Source: Thermoanaerobaculia bacterium (GTDB lineage: Bacteria; Acidobacteriota; Thermoanaerobaculia; Multivoradales; Multivoraceae). Taken from it: a stretch of DNA of 64,000 nucleotides. The stretch covers positions 1 to 64,000 of the forward strand of contig JAJDUI010000037.1 in assembly GCA_022826745.1 (NCBI GenBank), written 5' to 3'. The notes beneath the pieces were generated by a model. That model saw only the letters and a program-made list of their open reading frames with translations. It ran no database searches and was not told where the DNA came from. This document shows positions 1 to 8,632 of this stretch, piece by piece (within the stretch, counting starts at the first letter, position 1; each line of letters starts with the position of its first letter). The translations under genes and the position numbers were made by a program.

Positions 1-897
1 GCCGAAGGGCGCCTCGGGCTCCAGCCACTCGGTGTCGACGAAGCCCTCGACGATGATCTCCGCGTCCGCGGGCACCATGACCGACACGGTGCGGGCCTCG
101 GTCACGCGGATGGGCGCCTTGACCAGGCCCCCGGCCACCGAGAACTCGTCGAGGTCGTAGGCCAGCTTCTGGGCGGCCACGTAGGAGATGGCGGGCACGC
201 CGCCGATGCACAGCGCCACCGGCATCTTCTCGCCCCGCTCCCGGTACTTGAGCCAGTGCCGGTATATCCCCTGCCCCAGCTCGATGGATGGGTTGCAGCC
301 GACCCGGTCCCGGGCCTTGATCATGGCCCGGTAGGTTCCGATGTTGTGCACCCCGTGCTCGGGGTCGCGTGAGACGAAATGCGCGGCGCTCACGTACGGA
401 GCGTTGTCCCAGCCGGGGGTGGAGATGGGCACCGGGATGCCGTCCATGCCCTTCCCCCGGCTCTTGAGCTGCGCCCCCGAGAAGATCATCTCGTGCACCG
501 GCGCGGCCGACGACGGGATCTCCACCGGCGCCACCGGGTTGGTCTTGGCCTCGGCCCACAGGGCGTTGATGTCGGCGTCCTCGTCGCACCCGAGGCCGAT
601 GCGATAGATGCGCCGGTTGGCAGCCAGCACGCCGATAGCTACCGGGATGTCGTACCGTTTGCCCTTGGCGTCCACCGGCTGCTCGAACAGGAACGCCTTG
701 CGGTCCCGTTCCTTGATGCCTCCCCTGAACTGCCACCGCACCAGCGGATGCATGTCCTGGTCCTTGTCCACGGGGCGTGCCACGCGGATCAGCAGGCCGG
801 CGTCGTCCAGACGGCGAAGGTGTTCGTGAAGGTCCGGATAGCCCCGCTCCGGTATCGCCTGCGCCGCGCTCGCGAGCCTCGGGTTCCTCTTTGCCAT
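1..897 (-). CDS. ubiD: UbiD-family decarboxylase (5' part, runs off the window)
   Basis: The first 299 codons are present; the 3' end lies beyond the window edge. The family carries out prenylated-FMN-dependent, reversible decarboxylation of aromatic or unsaturated acids, such as the polyprenyl-hydroxybenzoate step of ubiquinone synthesis. The translated end reads PADAEIIVEGFVD then EPEAPFG, the typical UbiD 'EIVIEG...EGPFGE' segment. It is preceded by MPVALCIGG and a VAGGL stretch, also family-like. The ATG follows an AAAGGA ribosome site. It diverges from mfd. Not every UbiD homologue acts on the quinone precursor, so the substrate is open. No ubiX flavin prenyltransferase is nearby. Confidence 0.85.
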   Translation of the reverse strand, partial: MAKRNPRLASAAQAIPERGYPDLHEHLRRLDDAGLLIRVARPVDKDQDMHPLVRWQFRGGIKERDRKAFLFEQPVDAKGKRYDIPVAIGVLAANRRIYRIGLGCDEDADINALWAEAKTNPVAPVEIPSSAAPVHEMIFSGAQLKSRGKGMDGIPVPISTPGWDNAPYVSAAHFVSRDPEHGVHNIGTYRAMIKARDRVGCNPSIELGQGIYRHWLKYRERGEKMPVALCIGGVPAISYVAAQKLAYDLDEFSVAGGLVKAPIRVTEARTVSVMVPADAEIIVEGFVDTEWLEPEAPFG

Positions 898-1026
898 GAT
901 ACGTCCTTTTTCCGTGAAGGTTTCCGGGTAAGCGAAGAACGTCACTGTAACGTACCCGTACTCCGGAAGTCCACCGTTCACCGTGGGCGGGGCCTCCGTC
1001 CCGACCGTTGCGAAGTCGACCGGACG

Positions 1027-1056
1027 TTGCGGCTGGCGGCCGGTTTCCGCTACACT
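1027..1056 (+). promoter_or_regulatory. Candidate promoter for mfd
   Basis: TTGCGG (1027-1032) and TACACT (1051-1056) are separated by 18 bases, about 30 bases before the proposed mfd start. The -35 match is weak and the -10 match moderate. It lies in the divergent gap between ubiD and mfd. Confidence 0.35.
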
Positions 1057-1087
1057 CCGGCACCGTCTCCGGGAGTCGACCGGCCCA

Positions 1088-4000
1088 GTGGCATCACCAT
1101 CACTCAACGACAGGATCGCCCGGCTGCTCACCCATGAGTGGCGCGGCGAAAAGCGGATCGCGGGCCTTCAGGGCAGCGCCAAGGCGTACGCGGTGTTCCT
1201 GGCCGCCCGGCAGCTCGACTGTCCGCTGGTGGTGCTGGCGCCCACGGTGAAGGAGGCGGAACGCCTGTTCCTCGACCTCTCTTTCTTCCTGGGCGAGGAA
1301 CCGGAGGCCCCTCCGCTGGAGCGGCGGCTCCACCTGTTCCCGGGCTGGGACATCCTGCCTTTCGAGAGCCTTTCCCCGCACCCGGATCAGATGGCCGCGC
1401 GCATGGAGGGCCTTCACCGGCTCGGACAACAGTCCGCGCCGGTGCTGGTGACGACCCCGGCCGCGGTGATGCAGCGGGTGGTTCCCAGAGAGAGCTTCCG
1501 CAGCGCCCACTTCGTCGAGGGCCGGCAAGTGGACCGCGAAGAACTGCTGTGGCGGCTCTCCGACCTTGGTTTCGCCCGCGCCCCGCTGGTGGAGGAACGG
1601 GGCGACTTCAGCGTGCGCGGCGGCATCGTGGACCTGTTTCCTCCGGGCTATGACCGGCCCATCCGGATGGAGCTCGCCGACGACCATATCGATTCCATCC
1701 GCGAGTTCGACCCCCGCACCCAGCGTTCCCGTTCACGGCACGGGGAGCTGTTGCTGCTGCCCATGAAGGAGTTCACCCCGGGCCCCCGGACCAGCCGGGA
1801 CACCCTGATCCGCATCGAGGAGCGGGCGGACGAGCTGGGCTTCACCCGCAAGGACAAGCGGGCGTTGCTGGAGGCGGTGCGCGAGGGCGTACGGTCCGCC
1901 GGGATGGAGTTCCTGGCGCCCTACTTCTACGACCGTCCACTGCCGTCGCTCCTGGCCCACCTCCCGCGGCAAGGCATCCTCTGGTGGGACCAGCCGGCGC
2001 GGGTGGAGGAAGAGCTGGAGCGGTTCGGCAGGCTCGTGGCCGAAAGGGCCTCCAAGGCCGCGGCCGAGGGCCGCTTCCATCCCGGTCCCGGAACCCTGTA
2101 CATGGACCCGGACGGGTGGCGGGAGGAAGCCTCGGCCTTCCGCCAGATCCACAGCGAGAGCCTGGACGTCCTCGCGTCCGCCGAGGACCAGACGGCGGCG
2201 CTGTCGGTGCGCTCCTACACCAACGCCGACCTGCGCAGCGAACTCACCACGCAGCAGGGGTCGGAGCGGTCCCTGGCGCCGCTGGTGGAGCACCTGGACG
2301 GCTGGCGCGACCAGCGGGTGCTGTTCGTGGGGGGCCATCCGGGGGACGCACAGCGCCTCCGGCAACTGCTGGCCTATTACGAGGTGGACCTGCCCGTGTC
2401 CGAGCGGTCCTTTCGCGACGTGGTGGAGAACCCCGCCGACGGCCCGGAGATCCTTCTCGGGGGACTCACCCAGGGAGTACGTATCCCCGACGACCGGCTG
2501 GTCGTCATCACGCTGGAGGAGTTGTGGGGCCGGAGGAAACGGGACCCTTCGGTCCGCAAGCGGGAGACCCCCAGCCACTTCATCACCAGCCTCAGCGAGC
2601 TGCGGCAGGACGACGTGGTGGTGCACCTCGACCAGGGCATCGGCATCTACCGGGGCCTCAAGTACCTCAAGGTGGCGGGCACCGAGGGAGAGTTCCTGCA
2701 CCTGGAGTACCAGGGCGGGGACCGGCTCTACCTGCCCATCGACCGCATCAACCTGGTGCAGAAGTTCATCGGCGCGGACGGCGCCGCCCCGGTCCTGGAC
2801 CGGCTGGGCGGGACTTCCTGGCTCAAGCTCAAGGCCAGGACACGCAAGTCCGTCATCGCCATGGCCAAGGAGCTGCTGCGGGTCCATGCCGCCCGGGAGA
2901 TGCACGAGGGCCATCCCTTTCCGGCTCCGGATCAAGGGTACCGCGAGTTCGAAGCCGCGTTCGAGTACGAGGAGACGCCGGACCAGGAGCAGGCCATCGC
3001 CGACACCCTCCAGGACATGACCCGGGGCAAGCCCATGGACCGGCTCATCTGCGGCGACGTGGGCTACGGCAAGACCGAGGTGGCCATGCGGGCGGCGTTC
3101 ATGGCGGTGATGGACGGCAAGCAGGTGGCGGTGCTCGCCCCCACCACGATCCTGGCCCAGCAGCACCTGGAGACCTTCCGCGGCCGGTTCGAGCCCTATC
3201 CGGTGCGGGTGGAGAGCCTGAGCCGCTTCGTCACCGGCAAGACCGTCCAGGAGTCGCTCAGGGACCTGGCCGGCGGGCTCATCGACATCGTCATCGGCAC
3301 CCACCGGCTGCTGCAGAAGGACGTGGCCTTCAAGAACCTCGGCCTGGTGGTGATCGACGAGGAGCACCGCTTCGGCGTCGGCCACAAGGAGAAGCTGAAA
3401 CAGCTCCGCGCCACCGTGGACGTGGTCAGCCTCACCGCCACGCCCATTCCCCGGACCCTGCACATGTCGCTGGTGGGCATCCGCGACCTGAGCGTCATCG
3501 AGACGCCGCCGCCCAACCGGCTCGCGGTGAGGACCTACGTGACCCGATACGACGAGGGGGTGATCCGCGACGCCATCCTGCGGGAGATCAACCGCGAGGG
3601 GCAGGTGTTCTTCCTGCACAACCGGGTGGAAAGCATCCAGCGGGTCGGCCAGAAGATCACGGACCTGGTGCCCGAGGCCCGGGTCACCGTGGCCCACGGA
3701 CAGATGAAGCCCGCCGAGATCAGGAAGAACATGAGCCGGTTCCAGGACAACGAGGCCCAGGTCCTGGTGTGCTCCGCCATCATCGAGTCCGGCCTGGACT
3801 ACCCCAACGCCAACACCATCATCATCAACCGCGCGGACCGCTTCGGCCTGGCCCAGCTCTACCAGTTGCGGGGCCGGGTGGGCCGCAGCGATCAGCTGGG
3901 CTACTGCTATCTGCTGGCGCCGCCGGATACCGTGCTGTCGGCAGAGGCGCGCAAGCGGCTCTTGGCGATCCGCGAGTTCACGGAGCTCGGGGCGGGTTTC

Positions 4001-4615
4001 CGGATCGCCGCTCGCGACCTGGAGATCCGCGGCGCGGGTAACCTGCTCGGCGCCGAACAGAGCGGTCACATCGCGGAGGTCGGCATCGAGACCTACATGA
4101 AGATGCTGGAGCATGCGATCGCCGAACTGCGCGGCGAGGCCCCGTCGGAGGTTCCCTCCGCGACGATCAGCCTGCCCGCGGCCATGTCGATACCGGAGGA
4201 CTACATCGGCGAGATCTCGCTACGGCTGGAGATCTACCGCCGCCTGGCGGACGCCGCGGAGGATCCGGCGATGCTGCTCGCGGAACTGCGCGACCGTTTC
4301 GGTCCGCCGCCCGAACCCGTCCACACCCTGATCCAGGGGGCCGAGCTGAAGCGGATCGCGGAGGGTGTCGGCGTCCAGGCGATCGCTCACCGCGATGACC
4401 GGCTGACGATCCGGCTGCGCCGCGACGCGAAGGTCGACGTCGAACGGCTGATCCGCTTCGTGTCCGAACGGGAGGGCGCCGCCTTCGCGCCGGACGGCGT
4501 GCTGACGCTGCGGGACGTGCCGGGTCGGGAGTCGATGGAGATCTCGCTGCAGCTGCTGGAGCTTCTCTCGGGCGAGGCTCAGCGGCGCCTGGGCGCCGTG
4601 GAGACGGTCCATTGA
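1088..4615 (+). CDS. mfd: Transcription-repair coupling factor Mfd
   Basis: This ATP-dependent translocase removes RNA polymerase stalled at DNA damage and recruits UvrA. The protein has about 1175 residues, normal for Mfd. Domains in order: UvrB-like N-terminal module, RNA-polymerase-interacting domain around residues 500-560 (DDVVVHLDQGIGIYRGLKYL), RecG-like motor with Walker A GDVGYGKT at 656-663, DEEH box at 757-760, SLTATPIPRTL, then the TRG region and C-terminal D7 domain. The start is uncertain. GTG 1088 is chosen because homology begins just after it; an in-frame ATG at 983 would add 35 residues that do not look like Mfd. Synonymous codon choice changes near 3.9 kb (see findings). The next gene starts inside its stop codon. 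Confidence 0.95.
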   Translation: MASPSLNDRIARLLTHEWRGEKRIAGLQGSAKAYAVFLAARQLDCPLVVLAPTVKEAERLFLDLSFFLGEEPEAPPLERRLHLFPGWDILPFESLSPHPDQMAARMEGLHRLGQQSAPVLVTTPAAVMQRVVPRESFRSAHFVEGRQVDREELLWRLSDLGFARAPLVEERGDFSVRGGIVDLFPPGYDRPIRMELADDHIDSIREFDPRTQRSRSRHGELLLLPMKEFTPGPRTSRDTLIRIEERADELGFTRKDKRALLEAVREGVRSAGMEFLAPYFYDRPLPSLLAHLPRQGILWWDQPARVEEELERFGRLVAERASKAAAEGRFHPGPGTLYMDPDGWREEASAFRQIHSESLDVLASAEDQTAALSVRSYTNADLRSELTTQQGSERSLAPLVEHLDGWRDQRVLFVGGHPGDAQRLRQLLAYYEVDLPVSERSFRDVVENPADGPEILLGGLTQGVRIPDDRLVVITLEELWGRRKRDPSVRKRETPSHFITSLSELRQDDVVVHLDQGIGIYRGLKYLKVAGTEGEFLHLEYQGGDRLYLPIDRINLVQKFIGADGAAPVLDRLGGTSWLKLKARTRKSVIAMAKELLRVHAAREMHEGHPFPAPDQGYREFEAAFEYEETPDQEQAIADTLQDMTRGKPMDRLICGDVGYGKTEVAMRAAFMAVMDGKQVAVLAPTTILAQQHLETFRGRFEPYPVRVESLSRFVTGKTVQESLRDLAGGLIDIVIGTHRLLQKDVAFKNLGLVVIDEEHRFGVGHKEKLKQLRATVDVVSLTATPIPRTLHMSLVGIRDLSVIETPPPNRLAVRTYVTRYDEGVIRDAILREINREGQVFFLHNRVESIQRVGQKITDLVPEARVTVAHGQMKPAEIRKNMSRFQDNEAQVLVCSAIIESGLDYPNANTIIINRADRFGLAQLYQLRGRVGRSDQLGYCYLLAPPDTVLSAEARKRLLAIREFTELGAGFRIAARDLEIRGAGNLLGAEQSGHIAEVGIETYMKMLEHAIAELRGEAPSEVPSATISLPAAMSIPEDYIGEISLRLEIYRRLADAAEDPAMLLAELRDRFGPPPEPVHTLIQGAELKRIAEGVGVQAIAHRDDRLTIRLRRDAKVDVERLIRFVSEREGAAFAPDGVLTLRDVPGRESMEISLQLLELLSGEAQRRLGAVETVH

Positions 4616-5448
4616 ACCCGGTGCGCGTGCCGCGGCCCTCCGTGTGGCTGTTGGCGGCCTTGTTCCTTGCCTGCGCGGGCAGCCTGCCGGAAGGTGTGGT
4701 CGTGCGGATCGGCGGCGAGGAAAAGAGCTACGAGGACTTTGACCGCTACGTCATGGAGGTCCTGGATGTCGATGCCTCCCGGTCGAGCAGCGACGTGCTG
4801 TCGCGGCTGTTCGAGCGGTTCGTCGACGACCAGCTCCTGTTGCGATGGGCCCGGGACCGGGGATTCGCGGACGAAACGGCGACCTCGCACGAGGCTGCTG
4901 CCTCGCTGCTGGAGGCTTCGCCGCCCGATATCTCCACGACCGATGTCGAGCGCTACTACGCGGAGCACCGGAGCGACTTCCAGCGGCCCGCCCGGGCGCG
5001 GCTGCGCCAGATCCTGGTCGAGGATCGTGCCAGCGCGGAGCTGGCGGTGGCCGAACTCGAGGCCGGGGTCGACTTCGGCGAGGTGGCGCGGATCCGTTCC
5101 ATCGGACCGAGCGCCCCGGACGGAGGTTTCCAGGGCGAACTGTCGCGGGAGGACCTGCCCGGCGCCCTTGCCGATGTCGTGTTCGCGCTCGAGGAGGGTG
5201 AGTGGAGCGAACTGCTGGAGGCCGACTACGGTTTTCGGATCTTCCAGGTCGAACGATTTCTGCCCGACGAGACGCTGTCGCTCCAGGTCGCGGCGCCTTC
5301 GATCCGGTCCCGGCTTGTCGCCGAACGAAGCGAAGCGTTGATCCGGCAGGCGATCGAAGAGGCGAGGCGGGAATACAATCTGCGGGTTGCGGTTTCACGA
5401 TTACCGTTCGAGTACAGCGGTCCCTACCGCGCCCCCGCAACGGAGTGA
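4612..5448 (+). CDS. SurA/PrsA-like peptidyl-prolyl isomerase, probable lipoprotein
   Basis: A periplasmic parvulin-type foldase of 278 residues. The N-terminus is hydrophobic and ends in FLAC, a lipobox-like sequence with an imperfect -3 position, so lipid anchoring is likely but not certain. A SurA-like N-terminal region is followed by a parvulin domain from about residue 125 (RARLRQILVED ... GGFQGELSREDLP ... DYGFRIFQVE). The TTG start overlaps the mfd stop (TTGA); GTG 4621 is an in-frame alternative. It is followed 10 bases later by a second SurA-like gene. The pair probably helps outer-membrane protein folding. Confidence 0.8.
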   Translation: MNPVRVPRPSVWLLAALFLACAGSLPEGVVVRIGGEEKSYEDFDRYVMEVLDVDASRSSSDVLSRLFERFVDDQLLLRWARDRGFADETATSHEAAASLLEASPPDISTTDVERYYAEHRSDFQRPARARLRQILVEDRASAELAVAELEAGVDFGEVARIRSIGPSAPDGGFQGELSREDLPGALADVVFALEEGEWSELLEADYGFRIFQVERFLPDETLSLQVAAPSIRSRLVAERSEALIRQAIEEARREYNLRVAVSRLPFEYSGPYRAPATE

Positions 5449-5458
5449 GGAAGACGAC

Positions 5459-6610
5459 ATGAGCCGAGTCAGAGCACGAACGTGGAGTCTCCCGGGTGGC
5501 GCTGCGCGATTGGCGGTCACGACGCTGGTCACGGCTCTGGGTGCGTTGCCGGCGGCCGGACAGTCGGAGCCGGGCCGGGAGAACCGCGTCGTCCTGCGGG
5601 TCAACGACCGGATCGTGACCCTCTACGAGTACCAGAGGGCGCTTGCCGTGCAGATCCGCGACATCCGTAACGCGCCGGGGCTCACCGACCCGCGGCGTCA
5701 GGAGCTGCTCGGCGAGGCCGGCCGGATGATCATGAAGGCACTGTTCGAGGAGCAGTTGATCCTCTCCCGGGCGGACCAGCTCGCCGTGGTCGTCGACGAG
5801 AGCGACGTCGAGGAGCAGATCCGGGGGATGTGGGAACGGGCCGGCATCGAGACCGAGGAGCAGTTCCAGGACGCCCTCGCCCAGCAGGGCATGCGCGAGG
5901 AGGACTTCCGCGACCAGATGCGCAAGCAGTTGCGGTCCAACATCGTGCGCGGCCGCGAGGTCGCGCCGCGGGTCGACCTCGCGGATGAGGACCTGCGCAG
6001 GTTCTACCGCGACAACGAGGAGCGTTTCGCGATCTCCGAGCGGGCCCGGTTCGAGGAGGTGGTGATCCTCGAAGGCGTCGTTCCGGCGGACCGGATGGCG
6101 CCGCTGGCGTCGCTGGCACGGACCCGGCTCACGGCCGGAACCGAGGCGACGGAGGTAGTGGAGGGCCTCGGTGAAGGAGCGACCGCCGTTGATGTCGGCT
6201 GGGTGACGCCTGGCGACCTGGCGGCCGAGCTGGACGCCGTTGCCTGGGATCTGCAACCGGGGGACGTGGCGGACGCCGTCGCCGCGCGAGGCGGCCTCCA
6301 CGTGCTGAAGATGCTCGAGCGCGAGCCCGCTTCCGTGCAGCCCTTCGAGGACGTGCGGGAAGCGATCGAGCGGGAGGAGCGCGGCCGTCTCTTCGACGAG
6401 GAGTACCTTCTCTACGTGGAGGAGCTTGCGGACGCCGCCTACATCGTCGAGCGCCTGCCGGAAGAAGCGGTGGGCTACCGGCCGGTCGCGACGCAGTCGC
6501 TCGATTCCGACGCTCTCGGGCTGCTCAGTCGTTTCGGGCCCGACGCGAACGTCCAGGACGCGGCCGAACCCGTGGCCGAAGAGACCGGCGAGTCCGACTC
6601 CAGCCAGTGA
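5459..6610 (+). CDS. SurA-like periplasmic chaperone / peptidyl-prolyl isomerase
   Basis: A 383-residue secreted protein. A signal peptide ends near ALPAAGQ, about residue 35. A SurA N-terminal domain follows (VVLRVNDRIVTLYEYQRAL, then DESDVEEQIRGMW and MREEDFRDQMRKQL). A parvulin-like domain sits at about 200-300 and is more divergent than in the gene before it. The ATG is preceded by a strong GAGTGAGGAAG ribosome site. It probably escorts unfolded outer-membrane proteins, with LptD encoded further along the window. The C-terminal 70 residues are acidic and low in complexity. Confidence 0.8.
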   Translation: MSRVRARTWSLPGGAARLAVTTLVTALGALPAAGQSEPGRENRVVLRVNDRIVTLYEYQRALAVQIRDIRNAPGLTDPRRQELLGEAGRMIMKALFEEQLILSRADQLAVVVDESDVEEQIRGMWERAGIETEEQFQDALAQQGMREEDFRDQMRKQLRSNIVRGREVAPRVDLADEDLRRFYRDNEERFAISERARFEEVVILEGVVPADRMAPLASLARTRLTAGTEATEVVEGLGEGATAVDVGWVTPGDLAAELDAVAWDLQPGDVADAVAARGGLHVLKMLEREPASVQPFEDVREAIEREERGRLFDEEYLLYVEELADAAYIVERLPEEAVGYRPVATQSLDSDALGLLSRFGPDANVQDAAEPVAEETGESDSSQ

Positions 6611-6680
6611 CCGGGGTTCTGGCGCCGCTCCGCGGGAGGTCGAACGCCTCGATTCCGTAGTGGAGCAAAGTGGTCTGAAG

Positions 6681-6710
6681 TAGACAAGAATGGCCTAACG
6701 GTGCTAGTGT
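6681..6710 (+). promoter_or_regulatory. Probable dcw cluster promoter
   Basis: TAGACA (6681-6686, five of six matches to the -35 consensus) and TAGTGT (6705-6710, preceded by TGC like an extended -10) are separated by 18 bases. The site lies 60 bases before mraZ, the first gene of the division cluster, in the only sizeable gap between surA and ftsA. Confidence 0.6.
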
Positions 6711-6731
6711 TCCGCGTCTGAGCGTCAGTTT

Positions 6732-6770
6732 GTGGGCAATTCCGCCCACCTGACTCTCGGAGCGTGGGCG
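6732..6770 (+). promoter_or_regulatory. GTGGGC repeats before mraZ, candidate MraZ autoregulatory site
   Basis: GTGGGC (6732-6737) and its inverse GCCCAC (6744-6749) form a dyad with a six-base spacer. A further GTGGGCG (6764-6770) abuts the start codon. MraZ in other bacteria binds repeated GTGGG-like boxes upstream of its own gene. The spacing here, about 32 bases between the two direct copies, is not the usual ten-base phasing, so binding is inference. Confidence 0.4.
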
Positions 6771-7241
6771 ATGTTTCGAGGGCATGCAGAGGCCAAGATC
6801 GACGCGAAGGGCCGGCTCAAGGTGCCGAGCGTCTTTCTCCGCCCGCTCCAGGAGCGGTACGGCCCGGACATCTTCACCACGTCGCTGCGCGGCGACTGTG
6901 CGTGGATCTACCCGCTGCGGCTCTGGGAACAGGCGGAGCAACGGCTGGCCCGGCTGCCCTCCACCCACCGGATGCGGCGGAAGTACGAGGCCCGGGTCAG
7001 CTACTTCGGCCAGCAGAGCCGGCTCGATGCGCAGGGCCGGCTGATCGTTCCGAGCCGGCTGCGGGAGAGCGCGGGAATCGACCGCGAGGTCGTCATCTTC
7101 GGCAGGCCCGACCGTCTGGAGGTCTGGGACCTCGGGCGGATGGAGAAGGAGCTCGAGGCCAACCCGTTCACGGACGAGGACCAGGACGAACTCACACGGG
7201 ATCTCGAGGCGCTCGACGAGAACGGAGACAGGGACGGCTAA
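6771..7241 (+). CDS. mraZ: Transcriptional regulator MraZ
   Basis: A 156-residue DNA-binding protein that represses the division cluster in studied bacteria. Two SpoVT/AbrB-like halves each carry the DxxGR signature: DAKGR at 11-15 and DAQGR at 86-90. The ATG at 6771 gives the family's normal N-terminus MFRG and follows a GGAG ribosome site; the GTG at 6732 is rejected. It is first in the dcw cluster, with rsmH starting 5 bases after its stop. Confidence 0.95.
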   Translation: MFRGHAEAKIDAKGRLKVPSVFLRPLQERYGPDIFTTSLRGDCAWIYPLRLWEQAEQRLARLPSTHRMRRKYEARVSYFGQQSRLDAQGRLIVPSRLRESAGIDREVVIFGRPDRLEVWDLGRMEKELEANPFTDEDQDELTRDLEALDENGDRDG

Positions 7242-7246
7242 CCGAT

Positions 7247-8218
7247 GTGGGCGAACGGACTGCTACCCATCGACCGGTTCTCGTTTCTGAGGTGCTGCGG
7301 TTCCTTGCGCCCGAACGGGGCGGCTGGTTCGTCGACTGCACGGTCGGCCTGGGCGGCCACGCGGCCGAAGTGCTGCGGCGCCACCCGGAGGCCTCGGTCC
7401 TGGGCATCGACCGGGACACGGAGGCCCTGGAACACGCCTCGGACCGGCTGCGCGAGTTCGGTCCGAGGGCGCGCGTCGTCCACGGCAACTTCGAGTCGGT
7501 CCGGGAGATCGTGGCGGCGGCGGACATCGGCCAGCCGGCGGGAGTCCTCGCCGACCTGGGCGTTTCGTCGCTCCAGCTGGATCGGCCGGAACGCGGCTTC
7601 AGTTTCATGCGGCCCGGGCCGCTCGACATGCGGATGGACCAATCGCCCGGATCGGCAACGAGGACAGCGAGGGACGTAGTGAATCTGGAATCCCAAAGCG
7701 TGTTGGAGACGGTGCTGCGCGACTACGGCGAGGAGCGGCAGGCCCGCAGGATCGCTCGCGCGATCGTCGAGCGCCGCCGTCGCGAGCCGATCGAAACCAC
7801 GGATGACCTGCGCGATCTGGTTCACGAGGCGGTCGGCGCCTCCAGGGTGCGGCGTGGCCGCGCCCTGCGGGCCGGCGCCCGGTCGATCGACGCGGCGACG
7901 AGGACCTTCCAGGCGCTCCGCATCGCGGTGAACGAGGAGCTGTCCGGCCTCGGAGCGTCTCTCGAACAGGCGATGAAGCTGCTCGAGCGGGACGGGCGGC
8001 TGGTGGTCATTTCGTACCACAGCCTGGAGGACCGGATCGTCAAGCACCGTCTGCGCGCGAACGCTCTGGGCGAAGTGGATCCGATCACCGGCCGGCCTCG
8101 CGTCGAGACCCGTCTGATCGAGCTGATGACCCGGAAGCCGATCCGGCCCGAGCCGAGCGAGGTGCAGTACAACCCGAGGTCGCGGTCCGCCCGGTTGCGG
8201 GCGGCGAGGCGCCTTTAG
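7247..8218 (+). CDS. rsmH: 16S rRNA m4C1402 methyltransferase RsmH (MraW)
   Basis: A SAM-dependent enzyme that N4-methylates C1402 in the ribosomal P site. It has 323 residues, as usual. The N-terminus ERTATHRPVLVSEVL is family-typical. The SAM-binding motif is VDCTVGLGGHA, followed by GVLADLGVSSLQLD and RGFSFMRPGPLDMRMD. The C-terminal VISYHSLEDRIVK is also diagnostic. The GTG start is placed just before the conserved HRPVL block. Confidence 0.95.
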   Translation: MGERTATHRPVLVSEVLRFLAPERGGWFVDCTVGLGGHAAEVLRRHPEASVLGIDRDTEALEHASDRLREFGPRARVVHGNFESVREIVAAADIGQPAGVLADLGVSSLQLDRPERGFSFMRPGPLDMRMDQSPGSATRTARDVVNLESQSVLETVLRDYGEERQARRIARAIVERRRREPIETTDDLRDLVHEAVGASRVRRGRALRAGARSIDAATRTFQALRIAVNEELSGLGASLEQAMKLLERDGRLVVISYHSLEDRIVKHRLRANALGEVDPITGRPRVETRLIELMTRKPIRPEPSEVQYNPRSRSARLRAARRL

Positions 8219-8245
8219 CGGGGTGGCCGCCAGGGAACCGGTACG

Positions 8246-8632
8246 GTGAAGACCGGCTACAGCGTCAGCAAGGAGGTCGCGAATCCCTTCCTGGTGCGCC
8301 AGCGGGATCCCGGTCGCCTGCGCGGCCTGTGGCCGGTGTTCGCGATCCTGCTGCCGTTCGCGGCGGCCGTGTTCGCGTACACCTGGGTGCATGAACAGGG
8401 ACTCGAAGCCGGCTATCGCATCGAGGAACTCGAACGGCGCCTGGAGGAATTGCGGCAGCAGGAGCTTCGGCTCGAACTGGAGGCCACGCGGCTCAGCCGG
8501 CCGGAGCGGCTCTCTGCCCTGGCTCTGGAAGAGCTCGGGATGGCGCCGCCGACACTGGACCAGATGGTCTTCCTGAGTTCCGAGAGCGTGTCCCTCCTGC
8601 AGGCCCGTGCGGTCGCGGAGGCGGCGCAGTGA
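8246..8632 (+). CDS. ftsL: Cell division protein FtsL (probable)
   Basis: A small bitopic inner-membrane protein of 128 residues that links FtsQ and FtsB to FtsWI at the septum. One membrane segment lies at about residues 29-47. A charged coiled coil follows at about 57-85 (RIEELERRLEELRQQELRLE). FtsL sequences are poorly conserved, so the call rests on this topology and on the position between rsmH and ftsI. The start is GTG. Its stop overlaps the ftsI start. Confidence 0.8.
   Translation: MKTGYSVSKEVANPFLVRQRDPGRLRGLWPVFAILLPFAAAVFAYTWVHEQGLEAGYRIEELERRLEELRQQELRLELEATRLSRPERLSALALEELGMAPPTLDQMVFLSSESVSLLQARAVAEAAQ

Noticed and set aside
983-1087. Longer mfd N-terminus from ATG 983
   Set aside because: The extra 35 residues are not Mfd-like and overlap the candidate promoter.
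1733-4114. A 793-codon open frame on the minus strand through mfd
   Set aside because: It is a by-product of high GC; composition is His/Gln/Pro/Arg-rich with no recognisable motif, while the plus strand is unmistakable Mfd. Similar long antisense frames across the dcw, lptD and arg genes were rejected for the same reason.
6732-6770. Longer MraZ from GTG 6732
   Set aside because: MraZ proteins begin MFRG, which is encoded from ATG 6771 with a good ribosome site.
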